Under the pieces are notes generated by a model that worked only from the letters and a program-made list of their open reading frames with translations, was not told where the DNA came from and ran no database searches. A stretch of DNA of 64,000 nucleotides from UTCHB3 sp964625575 (GTDB lineage Bacteria > Bacteroidota > Ignavibacteria > Ignavibacteriales > Ignavibacteriaceae), in assembly GCA_964625575.1 (NCBI GenBank), contig CAZVBQ010000014.1, positions 25,887 through 89,886 of the forward strand. The letters run 5' to 3'. Shown here piece by piece: positions 18,654 through 27,254 of the stretch (positions are counted from its first letter, which is position 1; each line of letters starts with the position of its first letter). A program made the translations under genes and the position numbers.

Positions 18654-20812
18654 TTCTTTTCTTCCGCGATAATTATACATTCAGAATCCTGGCGTATGTT
18701 TTTAAGTTCTATCTCTGCAATAGAAAGAAGCTGGGATTCATAAAGCAAGCCACTTAGATCAATTATCTTGGGACCCGCGATCACAAAGATTCCCGGGATC
18801 AATGCGCCGGCATCACCGTATGTTGTCATATCCGCTATAATTGAGCTGATCTTCGACTTTATTGTCGCCGCGGTACACTTATGGGCAGTTGCTCCGTTCA
18901 TTTGCAGCCTGACTGTTCCCTCATCATCAATAACTTTTACCCCGTCAACCTTTTCTTTTATCAGCCCGAAGAACTTTGATTTTTTATGTGAGGCAGAATA
19001 GGTAAATAGTGAACCGGTGGTTGCTATGAACTCAACTTCGCTTTTCGGTTGTCTGAATGCCTTGGCGGCGGTTTCATGTATTTCTACCGGTGAAAGGGTT
19101 GTTATTCCCAAATCTTTTGTGCGTAACTCACCTGAGCCGAGAGCGGTGGCGATCACTTTCTTGTTCTGGTTATCAATTTCAATGGTCACCTCGACCGAAC
19201 CGGGATTGGCACCCATTTTTACGACAGACTCAAAAGCCTCCTGTCTGATAGCCAGAATATCATTTTCAGATGGGTTTATGATGTTTCTTTCGACCGAATC
19301 GCGGATTATTCCGAGCGCCGCCCCGATCGCTGAGATCACTTCGCAGTTTTCGGCTATCTTGTGTGGTACACCTGTATGTCCGGCACTGAACGGTACAAGT
19401 GCCGAGGCACCACCGCCACCACCCACAAACTCAATGAGAGATTCGTCGAGTTTATACTCCCGGCTCAACTGCTTGATCACCGGTTTTATCTTCTCTGCAG
19501 AAAGGGTAAGAATTTCCTTCGCGATCTCGTCTCCTTGTTTTCCGGTCAATTTTTCGAGCAAGGTAAAAAGGGAATCGAGGGATTTTTTGTCCGCGCCGCC
19601 ATGTCCGACAGCCTTGACAAGTCCGAGCCTGTATGAGCATTCTGTCGGAGTGATCGTATAATTTTCCTGATGACCGGGTAACTTAATGCTGAAATAGTCA
19701 GGCGGGTCACCTTTTAACGGTGTTACCGGCTCAATTGAGCCACCCGTAAAATCAAGATCATTCGCGAAGGCGGCGTAATGAAGTCCCGCGATGTGTGCTG
19801 ATCTTGGTCCCACGTCCGTGAAATGCCCATCGGAGAAGCGGGGAACCGAACCTCCTGCAATTCCAAGCGTTCTTACGTCAAGAGTTCTCACAAAAAGGCG
19901 GTTACCACCAATTTGAGCGGTTTTTACTTGCGGTTTACCGTTCTTTATCACACTGATATCGGTTGATGTTCCACCCACTTCAAGGAAAATTCCATCAGAG
20001 ATCTTTACATATTTCAACGCCGCGGCCACTCCCGCGGCCGGACCTGAGAGCATGGTGAGAATGGGACGCTTTCTCATTTCGTTGATGTCCATGATTCCAC
20101 CATCCGAGCGCATCACCATTAGAGGGGCATTTATCCCGCTTTCACGGACCGCCTTTTCGGTCATATTCGCCGTTTCAAGCATTTTGGGCATCATGCTCGC
20201 GTTGATCACGGCAGTGCGGGTTCTTACTCTCAATCCGTAAAGTTTTGTTATACTGCTGGCGGTTGTTGTCAGTAAACCCATACCGGTGGAGACGGAAGCG
20301 ACGAATTCCTCATTTGATGAGTCATCCACACCGAATGCCTCGGTAACAACAATTACCTGAGCCCCCTCATCTACCATTTCCTTGATCAGGCGGGGAACTG
20401 ACTTCTGCCATCCCGCTTTGCCTACATCGATAAACCTGAAGCGGGTTTGAAGGAATTTACCCGGTGAAAGCTCAATGTTCTTTGGATCACACTCCTTCTT
20501 CGCGAGAAGTGCCTCAAATCCTTTCGCCATCCCTACCACACCAACAACCGCGACATCACCCTCAAGAAGCGCGTTTGTTGCCTGCGTGGTTGAGTGGGCT
20601 ATCAGTATAACCTCTTCAGATTTTATACCGGCTGATTCCAACAATTGCAGCATTGAGTCGACCACGCCCCTTGCAACCCCCTCAGTGGCCTTGTGGGTGG
20701 TTGGAACGCACGATTTACCGACGATCGAGTAATCGGCAATGTCAACCGCCACGGCGTGCGTAAATGTTCCACCGACATCAATACCGATCTTTATTTTTCT
20801 AAGTTCATTCAT
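18650..20812 (-). CDS. Hydantoinase/oxoprolinase family protein (HyuA-like, single subunit)
   Basis: This 720-residue protein begins with the HyuA signature GIDVGGTFTHAVAVD (residues about 9-23). It also carries GGTSTDISVI, GPAAGVAAAL and GGGGGASALVPF blocks, the nucleotide-binding elements of the hydantoinase/oxoprolinase ASKHA-like fold. Members hydrolyse cyclic amides such as hydantoins or 5-oxoproline with ATP, or carboxylate ketones such as acetone with partner subunits. No HyuB-type subunit is present here, so the reaction cannot be named. It sits between the permease gene (9-base gap) and nanE (4-base overlap) in one operon, which suggests a pathway that imports and opens or activates a cyclic or amino-sugar-derived compound. 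Confidence 0.82.
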   Translation of the reverse strand: MNELRKIKIGIDVGGTFTHAVAVDIADYSIVGKSCVPTTHKATEGVARGVVDSMLQLLESAGIKSEEVILIAHSTTQATNALLEGDVAVVGVVGMAKGFEALLAKKECDPKNIELSPGKFLQTRFRFIDVGKAGWQKSVPRLIKEMVDEGAQVIVVTEAFGVDDSSNEEFVASVSTGMGLLTTTASSITKLYGLRVRTRTAVINASMMPKMLETANMTEKAVRESGINAPLMVMRSDGGIMDINEMRKRPILTMLSGPAAGVAAALKYVKISDGIFLEVGGTSTDISVIKNGKPQVKTAQIGGNRLFVRTLDVRTLGIAGGSVPRFSDGHFTDVGPRSAHIAGLHYAAFANDLDFTGGSIEPVTPLKGDPPDYFSIKLPGHQENYTITPTECSYRLGLVKAVGHGGADKKSLDSLFTLLEKLTGKQGDEIAKEILTLSAEKIKPVIKQLSREYKLDESLIEFVGGGGGASALVPFSAGHTGVPHKIAENCEVISAIGAALGIIRDSVERNIINPSENDILAIRQEAFESVVKMGANPGSVEVTIEIDNQNKKVIATALGSGELRTKDLGITTLSPVEIHETAAKAFRQPKSEVEFIATTGSLFTYSASHKKSKFFGLIKEKVDGVKVIDDEGTVRLQMNGATAHKCTAATIKSKISSIIADMTTYGDAGALIPGIFVIAGPKIIDLSGLLYESQLLSIAEIELKNIRQDSECIIIAEEKK

Positions 20813-20821
20813 AGTTCACTC

Positions 20822-22291
20822 TCAATAAAATATAAGGGCGGCTGCCACTAATCCGAGAATTGCCGCGCCCCATGTGTAGGGGAGGGTGTTCCACATTATT
20901 TTCTGCACGTCTATTTTCATTTCGTTCGCGAGCCAGACATTCTGAGTATTTGTTGGATCGCTTATCCCCTGGATCTGTCCAACAGACATCAGAAGTCCCA
21001 TGATCGCGCCGGCGGGCATGCCCCCGGCGAGGAAGATAGCTGCAATTCCGTAACCCATTCCCCAGACATTCAGCGGCCCACGATACAGGGCAAGAGGTGC
21101 CGCCATGCTGAACAGAAGTATATAGCCCGCAGCGGATTCAGGTTTTATTGCCTCAAGCACGGGTTTAAGCAGAAGGAGCACCGGCCAGCCCTCACTATAA
21201 TTTTGCATCAGCGCTTGGGGCGGTCCCATTACCGCGTTCAGAAGCATACCGATACCCAGCATCAGAGCCACGGCAGGCATTACAACCGCTCCACCATCAA
21301 GCACTGACCTGATCAAGATATTCAACGAGTTTTTTCTGTATGTTGAAATGTAGCCGTAACCCAGCCCAGCGATAAAAGCGGCTATGAAATTGATATTGAA
21401 TACAAGGATCAGCACAAGCGGAATAACCGGGATGAAATAGGCCGTAAAATTGGTTTTCTCGCTCACTCCATCTTTCACAATCCGGACAAGATTAAGAAAC
21501 ACCAACAAGGCAATACTTCCACCAACGAGATACTTAAGAATTGTTGGCACTGAAGCAAGTGCAGCTCCGGTCGAATCTCTGAGTTCTATCGGTAGAACAC
21601 TCCATCCAAAATAACCTGCGGCCATCATTGCAAAAAGTATCCCGGAGATCATTCCTATTCTGATGAAATTGACATCATGACCATCGCGATACAATTGAAT
21701 GGTTATATAAAGCATCGAGATAATGAACATCACGGCCAACATCACCAGGGCGAATGACTGAACCTCACCGGTCTCCAATTTCAAGACCTGAGTGTATACC
21801 GCCCAGTTACCGACATTCATAATGCCGCCAATGCTGAGCCCCGTAAGAAAAATTCCCACTGTGGTAACCGGGCCCACTCCCACCGATGCGAGTATCGGCA
21901 AAGCCACAGTTGATACCATGATGATGGCACCGAGACCGCCCAAAGTAGTGAAAAGAAGTGAGATAAGCACAAGCATCATCATTGAAATCGCCCATGGTTT
22001 ATCACCCGAGAGCTCGGCACCTGTTTTGATGAAACTTTCGGCAACACCGGTTTTCTGCATCATTATCGAGAGCATGCTGCCGAATATCGCGATTGTATAG
22101 GCCTCTGAGAGGCGTGTGGCACCATTTCCAAGTACAAGAGTGAAAACGTCCACAATATTTACACCTGAAATCACTGGGATAAAGAAGGCGAGAACAGGGA
22201 GAGCCAGAAGTGCCGGAATCATTCGTCTGAACATCAAAATTACGAAGGCGATGAAGACTGCCAGCAGAAGAAAAAGTTGAATTGTTTCCAT
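20822..22291 (-). CDS. Multi-pass permease, ion-transporter (IT) superfamily-like
   Basis: The 489-residue protein is almost wholly hydrophobic, with about 12 predicted membrane segments and an internal two-fold pattern. Gly-rich re-entrant loops, such as GGLGAIIMVST near residue 118 and GLSIGGIMNVGN near 150, resemble the citrate/gluconate/Na+-antiporter-type ion-transporter folds. I could not assign a precise family. It is the first gene of the operon with the HyuA-like and NanE-like genes, with only nine bases to the next gene, so it probably imports or exports their substrate across the inner membrane. Confidence 0.7.
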   Translation of the reverse strand: METIQLFLLLAVFIAFVILMFRRMIPALLALPVLAFFIPVISGVNIVDVFTLVLGNGATRLSEAYTIAIFGSMLSIMMQKTGVAESFIKTGAELSGDKPWAISMMMLVLISLLFTTLGGLGAIIMVSTVALPILASVGVGPVTTVGIFLTGLSIGGIMNVGNWAVYTQVLKLETGEVQSFALVMLAVMFIISMLYITIQLYRDGHDVNFIRIGMISGILFAMMAAGYFGWSVLPIELRDSTGAALASVPTILKYLVGGSIALLVFLNLVRIVKDGVSEKTNFTAYFIPVIPLVLILVFNINFIAAFIAGLGYGYISTYRKNSLNILIRSVLDGGAVVMPAVALMLGIGMLLNAVMGPPQALMQNYSEGWPVLLLLKPVLEAIKPESAAGYILLFSMAAPLALYRGPLNVWGMGYGIAAIFLAGGMPAGAIMGLLMSVGQIQGISDPTNTQNVWLANEMKIDVQKIMWNTLPYTWGAAILGLVAAALIFY

Positions 22292-22381
22292 GCAGTTAAT
22301 TTGGTTCTGAAACTTAGTAATTTAGTAGTGTAATTTAATGGTTTTTTGTTTCTGTTTCATTTGAATGTAGCCGGAAAATTA

Positions 22382-23401
22382 ATGAATATTAAAAAGAATC
22401 GTTCACTTATTGAACTGAATACATTTGGGGTTGATTCTGTTGCCGCACACTATCTAAAAATAACTGAAGAAGACGAGCTTACCGAGGCGGTCAGGTACGT
22501 CGAAAAAAACCGTCTCGGCTTTCTGGTACTGGGTGGAGGAAGCAATATGCTTTTCACCGTGCCAAAATTGAATAAGGCGGTTTTGCACGTACAGACCAAG
22601 GGTATTGAAATAATTGATGAAAACGCGGAACATGCAATAATTGAATGCGCGGCGGGTGAGTTGTGGGATGACCTTGTTGCGTTTACAGTTGAAAATGGCC
22701 TCGGGGGGATTGAGAACATGTCACTTATTCCCGGAACTGTGGGGGCAGCGCCAATTCAAAATATAGGTGCCTATGGACAGGAACTGAAGGATACTTTCCT
22801 CTCAGCCCGTGTATGGCTTTTTGATGAGATGAAATTCAGGGATGTTGTAAATGAAGAATGTAATTTTAGCTACCGTGATAGTATCTTCAAAAATGGACTT
22901 CGAGGAAAAACCTTGATATCGGGAGTCAGATTGAAGTTGAAAAAAAATCCCAAACTCAATATTGCTTACAAGGGAGTCAGGGAGCTGATCTTCAAAGATG
23001 AGAACTCGAAACCCGGGTTAAAAGAGGTAAGGGACGCGATAATAAAGTTAAGAACAGAAAAACTTCCTGATCCGGCAATCTTGGGAAATGCCGGAAGTTT
23101 CTTCAAAAACCCTGAGATAAGTGAGGAATCATTTTTCATCCTGCAAAGGCTTTCACCGGGAATCGAAGGATTTAAAACCAGGGAAGGCAAGATAAAGATA
23201 TCCGCCGCAAAACTGATCGAACTTTCAGGATGGAAGGGGAAAAGGCAGGGTAACTGTGGCGTCTACGAGAAACACTCACTCGTACTTGTAAACTACGGAG
23301 GAGCCACCGGCAAGGAAATTGTGGAGCTTGCCGGCGCTATAATTAACGACGTGTACGAGAAATTCGGCATCAAAATGTCAGCCGAGGTAAACTTTATTTA
23401 G
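22382..23401 (+). CDS. murB: UDP-N-acetylenolpyruvoylglucosamine reductase
   Basis: This 339-residue flavoprotein has MurB landmarks: GGGSNML in the FAD-binding domain (about residue 48), GIENMSLIPGTVGAAPIQNIGAYGQE (about 113-138), the SYRDSIFK block holding the catalytic serine, GSFFKNP, and the C-terminal SAEVNF with the conserved glutamate. It reduces UDP-GlcNAc-enolpyruvate to UDP-MurNAc in peptidoglycan precursor synthesis in the cytoplasm. The ATG at 22382 gives the family-typical start; an in-frame TTG 36 bases upstream is less likely. Its TAG stop overlaps the stop of the convergent sbtA-like gene by four bases. Confidence 0.95.
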   Translation: MNIKKNRSLIELNTFGVDSVAAHYLKITEEDELTEAVRYVEKNRLGFLVLGGGSNMLFTVPKLNKAVLHVQTKGIEIIDENAEHAIIECAAGELWDDLVAFTVENGLGGIENMSLIPGTVGAAPIQNIGAYGQELKDTFLSARVWLFDEMKFRDVVNEECNFSYRDSIFKNGLRGKTLISGVRLKLKKNPKLNIAYKGVRELIFKDENSKPGLKEVRDAIIKLRTEKLPDPAILGNAGSFFKNPEISEESFFILQRLSPGIEGFKTREGKIKISAAKLIELSGWKGKRQGNCGVYEKHSLVLVNYGGATGKEIVELAGAIINDVYEKFGIKMSAEVNFI

Positions 23402-24387
23402 CCCAGGAATGATGAAAACCAGTTGGCAGCCGAAAAATAGAGCGGAATTCCAAAAATGATATTAAACGGAAATGTGATCGCCAGGGAAGAAGTCAGATAA
23501 AGCGATGGATTAGCCTCGGGAAGCACGATCCTCACCGCTGCAGGCGCGGCGATGTAGGATGAGCTGGCGGCCAGAACCCCGATCAGAACCGCGTTTCCGG
23601 TCTCAAGTCCGAAAAGGGTCGCGAGAAACGAAGCGGTCAAGCCATTGAATACAGGGAAGAGGATCGCAAACAGGGTTAGTTGAATTCCAACTTTACCGAA
23701 TTCGTGGAGTCTTCTACCGGCGACAATTCCCATATCAAGCAAGAAAAAGGTTAGCACTCCCTGGAAGGGATCGATAAAGAAAGGTTTGGTCAGGATGTGC
23801 CCTTTTTCGCCTGTGATCATTCCGATGATCAAGCTTCCAAGGAGGAGAATAACACTTTCGTTTGTTATCGATTCGTGCAGGATTGAGCGGAGAGACCTGC
23901 GACCTGTTGCCTGAGATGCATAGTAAATCGCGAGTCCGATTCCGATCAGGATTGCCGGAAATTCCATCAAAGCCATTACACCTACCATGAATCCGCCATA
24001 ATGATGCCCTGTTCTTTCAAGGTATGAAATGGTGGTGACAAAAGTTACCACGCTCACTGAACCGTAGTGTGAAGCGATCGCCCCGGCGTTTATCGCGTCA
24101 AGCTTCACCAGGATTTTCAGGATGAAAAATGCCATCACAGGTATGAGCGCTGCAAATCCAACAGCCAGGAGAGCGGAAGTTACAAGATCACCATTGAAAC
24201 CGGTTTTGGAAATTTCATAGCCTCCCTTAAAGCCTATTGAAGCCATCAAGTAGTAGGAGAACATTTTGATGATAGGTTCCGGGATCTTTAATTCGGACCG
24301 GATAAGAGCAACTGTAAGCCCCAAAATGAAGAAGAGGATGGCCGGATTTTTAAGATTTATCAGGCCGTTTGTTAAGAATTCTAACAT
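23398..24387 (-). CDS. sbtA: SbtA-type sodium-dependent bicarbonate permease
   Basis: The 329-residue membrane protein matches the sodium-dependent bicarbonate transporter family (SbtA, formerly DUF897). It begins with NLKNPAILFFILG, then PEPIIKMFSYYLMASIGFKGG, ASHYGSVSVVTFVT near residue 105, and a second-half EFPAILIGIGLA block. Ten or so membrane helices in two inverted halves are expected. The family moves HCO3- with Na+ into the cytoplasm. Here there is no carbon-concentrating gene nearby and no adjacent SbtB-type PII protein, so its physiological role (for example feeding carboxylases) is open. A Shine-Dalgarno GAGGT lies five bases before the ATG. Confidence 0.88.
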   Translation of the reverse strand: MLEFLTNGLINLKNPAILFFILGLTVALIRSELKIPEPIIKMFSYYLMASIGFKGGYEISKTGFNGDLVTSALLAVGFAALIPVMAFFILKILVKLDAINAGAIASHYGSVSVVTFVTTISYLERTGHHYGGFMVGVMALMEFPAILIGIGLAIYYASQATGRRSLRSILHESITNESVILLLGSLIIGMITGEKGHILTKPFFIDPFQGVLTFFLLDMGIVAGRRLHEFGKVGIQLTLFAILFPVFNGLTASFLATLFGLETGNAVLIGVLAASSSYIAAPAAVRIVLPEANPSLYLTSSLAITFPFNIIFGIPLYFSAANWFSSFLG

Positions 24388-24449
24388 GAAACCTCAATTT
24401 CTGGCAGAAGATTTGGATTTTTGACTCGCAAAAAAACAAAAAAAAATTT

Positions 24450-24461
24450 ACATTGCAATGT
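24450..24461. promoter_or_regulatory. 12-bp perfect palindrome, candidate operator
   Basis: ACATTGCAATGT is a perfect palindrome between the divergent sbtA-like and beta-barrel genes. It covers the TTG at 24453 that would otherwise be the furthest possible start of the beta-barrel gene, which argues for a start further in. The regulator, if any, is unknown. Confidence 0.3.
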
Positions 24462-24482
24462 GTAAAATCTAAAAACTATGGC

Positions 24483-25073
24483 GTGGCTTTTTTGAAATAT
24501 CTGAATACAGTCGTTTTAATCGCTTTATTACTTGGCTCCACATCTTACTCTCAGTCAAAACCGGATCAAAAAAAGGAAAAATCTTTAGCTTTAAGTGTCA
24601 GTGGCAATCTGCCAACAGGCCCGTGGCGAAACCGGTCTTCATTTGGCGTCGGCGCGCACATTAAATATGAAGTAAACATCAGTTCAACAGTGTCATGGTT
24701 TCTTCAAGCCGGCTATCTCCACTATTGGGGTAAAGAATCATCTTTTGGTACAACCAAATACACAACTTATTTTGATACAGGTGAATTTGGAACCGGAATC
24801 AAGATACATTCAAAGAAAAATTATTTCGGTCTTTTGGGGCTTTCGGTAAACACTTTCGCCCGGAAAGCCCTTGTGGTTCAAAACATATCGGGTTGGAATC
24901 AGGAAACAAGAACCAACAACCAGGTTGAAAAGTTTGGAGTCATGATGGGAGGGGGGTACATATACCCACTTACCGGTCAACTCGATCTTGAAGGAACGGC
25001 CGTATTCAATTATCTTGGTGATGAAGGTTCAGACCTTGGCTTGATGGCCGGATTAAAAATAAAATTCTATTGA
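24483..25073 (+). CDS. Small outer-membrane beta-barrel-like protein
   Basis: The approximately 196-residue protein has a hydrophobic export signal ending near SYSQS, then alternating aromatic/polar strands (LSVSGNLPTGPW, SWFLQAGYLHYWG, NYFGLLGLSVNTFA) and a C-terminal AGLKIKFY. This pattern is typical of 8-10 stranded outer-membrane barrels. No specific function can be given. The start is uncertain: GTG 24483 gives a compact signal peptide, whereas TTG 24453 sits in a palindrome and has no ribosome-binding site. It is followed 24 bases later by a VOC-family gene on the same strand. Confidence 0.7.
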   Translation: MAFLKYLNTVVLIALLLGSTSYSQSKPDQKKEKSLALSVSGNLPTGPWRNRSSFGVGAHIKYEVNISSTVSWFLQAGYLHYWGKESSFGTTKYTTYFDTGEFGTGIKIHSKKNYFGLLGLSVNTFARKALVVQNISGWNQETRTNNQVEKFGVMMGGGYIYPLTGQLDLEGTAVFNYLGDEGSDLGLMAGLKIKFY

Positions 25074-25097
25074 TCACATTCCATCGTTGGAGGTAAA

Positions 25098-25469
25098 ATG
25101 GCAAATATTGTGAACTGGTTTGAAATCCCGGTTAAAGACATGAAGAGAGCCGCTAAATTCTATGGAGAACTTTTCGGCACAGAACTGGCAATAATGTCAA
25201 TGGGCCCACATGAAATGGCATTTCTGCCGGCTGATGATCAGGAATCAGTTTCGGGTTCACTGAACAGTGGACCTGATTATGTCCCTTCTGCTGATGGAAC
25301 CCTTGTCTATCTGAACGCGAACCCCGATCTTAATGTAATGCTTAAGCGTGTAAGTGACGCCGGTGGAGTCGTACTCCTCCCGAAGAGACAGATCACACCT
25401 GAGTACGGATATATGGCCATCTTCCTCGATTCGGAAGGGAATAAAATAGCCCTCCACTCAATGGAATAG
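25098..25469 (+). CDS. VOC (glyoxalase/bleomycin-resistance fold) family protein
   Basis: This 123-residue protein has the two beta-alpha-beta-beta-beta modules of the vicinal-oxygen-chelate fold. NIVNWFEIPVKDMKRAAKFY opens the first module, and the C-terminal EYGYMAIFLDSEGNKIALHS closes the second with a likely metal-ligand Glu/His pattern. The N-terminal metal His is replaced, so metal use is uncertain. A strong Shine-Dalgarno (GGAGG) precedes the ATG. Members of this type are small cytoplasmic enzymes or binding proteins; the substrate is unknown. Its stop is only three bases before the next gene, so the two are co-transcribed. Confidence 0.88.
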   Translation: MANIVNWFEIPVKDMKRAAKFYGELFGTELAIMSMGPHEMAFLPADDQESVSGSLNSGPDYVPSADGTLVYLNANPDLNVMLKRVSDAGGVVLLPKRQITPEYGYMAIFLDSEGNKIALHSME

Positions 25470-25472
25470 AGT

Positions 25473-25952
25473 TTGCAAAGTATCAAATTATTGCTTCTTC
25501 TTCTCGTCTTAATAAGCGGCTTCGGTGCCTCGTCTGTCGAACAGGGAAAAGCCCCGTCAATCAAGCAACTTCACTGGCTAAAAGGGAAGTGGTCGCGTGT
25601 ATCCGCGGGAGTGGAGCATATTGAAACATGGCAGATTAAACAGGATTCACTTCTCGAGGGTGAAGGCTACTATCAGAAATCAGAGAACAAGAAAGTGACT
25701 GAAAAACTCTCTATCCGGTGGGAGAAGGGTGAACTCTGTTATATTGCTGATGTGCCGGAGAACAAGAAGCCTGTGTATTTCAAAAACACCCTCTTGAATG
25801 ATTCAGTGGCGGTTTTTGAGAATAAATCACATGACTATCCCAATAAGATAACATATATTAAAGACAGCAAGAGGAGTTTCCAAGTGATCCTTAATGATAA
25901 CTCAGGAACAAAAACCCGGAAACTCTCCTTCAAATTATTTACCAGAAGGTAG
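25473..25952 (+). CDS. Small exported protein, DUF6265-like
   Basis: The 159-residue protein has an N-terminal hydrophobic signal (KLLLLLLVLISGFG), then an IKQLHWLKGKWSRVS opening followed by repeated beta strands (HIETWQIKQDSLLEGEGYY, VAVFENKSHDYPNKITY). This fits the small secreted lipocalin-like DUF6265 family, whose role is unknown. The start codon is TTG at 25473, three bases after the VOC gene stop. It converges on the GNAT gene with a four-base gap. Confidence in the gene is high; confidence in the family name is moderate. Confidence 0.72.
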   Translation: MQSIKLLLLLLVLISGFGASSVEQGKAPSIKQLHWLKGKWSRVSAGVEHIETWQIKQDSLLEGEGYYQKSENKKVTEKLSIRWEKGELCYIADVPENKKPVYFKNTLLNDSVAVFENKSHDYPNKITYIKDSKRSFQVILNDNSGTKTRKLSFKLFTRR

Positions 25953-25956
25953 TTGT

Positions 25957-26796
25957 TTACCCCAACTCAAAAGTGGTAACTCCAAATATTTTTTCCCGTC
26001 TCCGCTCCGGGTTACCACCCGCGTACATCCGGGCAGTTTCAAACACAAATTTCATTCCTTGCGAGTCAGCGAGCTCCATAGCAGCACTGTTAACCCCGGA
26101 TACGTCGAGATATACGTGTTTTCCTTCAGCATAATCGATTAACTGTAAAAAGAGTGTTCTCGCTGTTTCAGGATCATCAGCAAACAGCGGCCCAACCTTA
26201 AAGCCACCATTTCTGCAAAGCCGGATGGTTCCGTAACCTCTCAGGTTTATTCCATCACCTGCTTTAAGCGAATAACTGTCGGGCATGAAAAGCCACTCCT
26301 TCAAAAAGGCGCCGCGGGTGGCAGGAAAAATGGATTTGTCATAGTCGAGGATGTTGCACATGTCAGCCTCAGTGATTGCTGAGAGTTCAAAGGATTTCTT
26401 TGGAATCATATCCATCCCTTCGAATCTGAGCTGCCTGTAGGCGAACTCATATCCTGATTTAACGTAATTGTGTTGCTGAGCGACAACCCCGTCCATGCCG
26501 GAAGGGATGCCTTTTAACCTGTCAAATCCGGCTTTCCAGATCCGGTAACCGAAGCCCTTGCCCCTGAATTCAGGTCTGACGATATAGAAACCCATAAATC
26601 CGAACTCGTCGTTATATCTTACGGCTGATTTAACCGCGATCACTTCGCCATCGAGCTCACCAACGAGAAACCCTTCGGGGTCGGTGAAGAGAAAGGGACG
26701 GGCATCATGAAGACCGGGGTTCCAGCCCTCTTTTTCGGCCCAGTCGAGGAAAATTGAAAGTTCTTTTGGGAGTGCTTTCCGGATCGTGTACGACAT
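25957..26796 (-). CDS. GNAT-family N-acetyltransferase
   Basis: This 279-residue protein carries the GNAT acetyl-CoA-binding motif A: strand FMGFYIV followed by RPEFRGKGFGYRIWKAG (about residues 76-92). A second, less conserved C-terminal domain brings the length to that of two-domain GNATs of the YitH/acetyltransf_18 type. The acceptor substrate is unknown. It probably acts in the cytoplasm. The gene is transcribed toward the VOC/DUF6265 pair and has a GGAG-type ribosome site just before the ATG. Confidence 0.85.
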   Translation of the reverse strand: MSYTIRKALPKELSIFLDWAEKEGWNPGLHDARPFLFTDPEGFLVGELDGEVIAVKSAVRYNDEFGFMGFYIVRPEFRGKGFGYRIWKAGFDRLKGIPSGMDGVVAQQHNYVKSGYEFAYRQLRFEGMDMIPKKSFELSAITEADMCNILDYDKSIFPATRGAFLKEWLFMPDSYSLKAGDGINLRGYGTIRLCRNGGFKVGPLFADDPETARTLFLQLIDYAEGKHVYLDVSGVNSAAMELADSQGMKFVFETARMYAGGNPERRREKIFGVTTFELG

Positions 26797-26854
26797 CGAT
26801 AACTCCTGAAAATAAAATGAATGAATTCAGAAGTGGAAATTATGAATCTTTTTA

Positions 26855-26890
26855 AATAAAAAAAATCCCGCCCCTGAAACAGGGACGGGA
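26855..26890 (-). terminator. Intrinsic terminator downstream of the tRNA-Ser pair
   Basis: On the minus strand TCCCG-t-CCCTG pairs with CAGGG-c-CGGGA around a three-base loop (one internal mismatch) and is followed by a run of about ten T. It lies six bases after the tRNA-Ser(GGA) gene. Confidence 0.75.
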
Positions 26891-26895
26891 CTAAG

Positions 26896-26982
26896 CGGAA
26901 AGGGCGGGATTCGAACCCGCGGTACCGGTAAAAGTACACACGCTTTCCAGGCGAGCCTATTCAACCACTCTAGCACCTTTCC
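26896..26982 (-). tRNA. tRNA-Ser (anticodon GGA)
   Basis: The minus strand folds as an 87-base class II tRNA: acceptor GGAAAGG/CCTTTCC, discriminator G, a TGGTTGAATAGGC D-loop region, anticodon loop CTGGAAA (GGA, reading UCC/UCU), a long variable arm, and GTTCGAATC in the T-loop. The 3' CCA is not encoded. It is the second gene of a tandem tRNA-Ser pair. Confidence 0.95.
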
Positions 26983-27007
26983 GTTGTTACCTTTCGGTAA
27001 ACCCTTG

Positions 27008-27094
27008 CGGAGAGAGGGAGATTCGAACTCCCGGTGAGCCGGAGCCCACAACAGTTTTCGAGACTGCCGCATTCAACCACTCTGCCATCTCTCC
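27008..27094 (-). tRNA. tRNA-Ser (anticodon CGA)
   Basis: An 87-base class II tRNA on the minus strand: acceptor GGAGAGA/TCTCTCC, discriminator G, anticodon loop CTCGAAA (CGA, reading UCG), a long variable arm (TGTGGGCTCCGGCTCAC region), and GTTCGAATC in the T-loop. CCA is not encoded. It lies 25 bases upstream of tRNA-Ser(GGA), and the two probably share one transcript. Confidence 0.95.
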
Positions 27095-27195
27095 ATCGAT
27101 TTCTTCGAGAATAATATTTCCAAAGAAGACTCCAAATATAAGAAGTATCATTTTAACGACAAAAAGAGGATGTTTAGAATTTGGGTAATTTGAGT

Positions 27196-27226
27196 AAAAA
27201 AGGCTGCCATTTTCAGACAGCCTTTT
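27196..27226 (-). terminator. Terminator downstream of katG
   Basis: AAAAGGCTG and CAGCCTTTT form a 9-bp stem around an 11-base loop, with A/T runs at both ends, 29 bases past the katG stop. It would stop minus-strand transcription before the tRNA-Ser pair. Confidence 0.75.
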
Positions 27227-27254
27227 GAATAACTATTTATTGTGGTTTAGCAGA

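Noticed and set aside
19017..19661. Long open frame (214 codons) antisense to the hydantoinase gene
   Set aside because: It lies entirely inside the conserved HyuA-like gene on the other strand and has a composition (Ser/Ala/Pro-rich) typical of a shadow frame, with no family motif.
24453..24482. TTG start for the beta-barrel gene
   Set aside because: It has no ribosome site and sits inside a 12-bp palindrome; a start at 24483 gives a normal signal peptide, although this remains uncertain.
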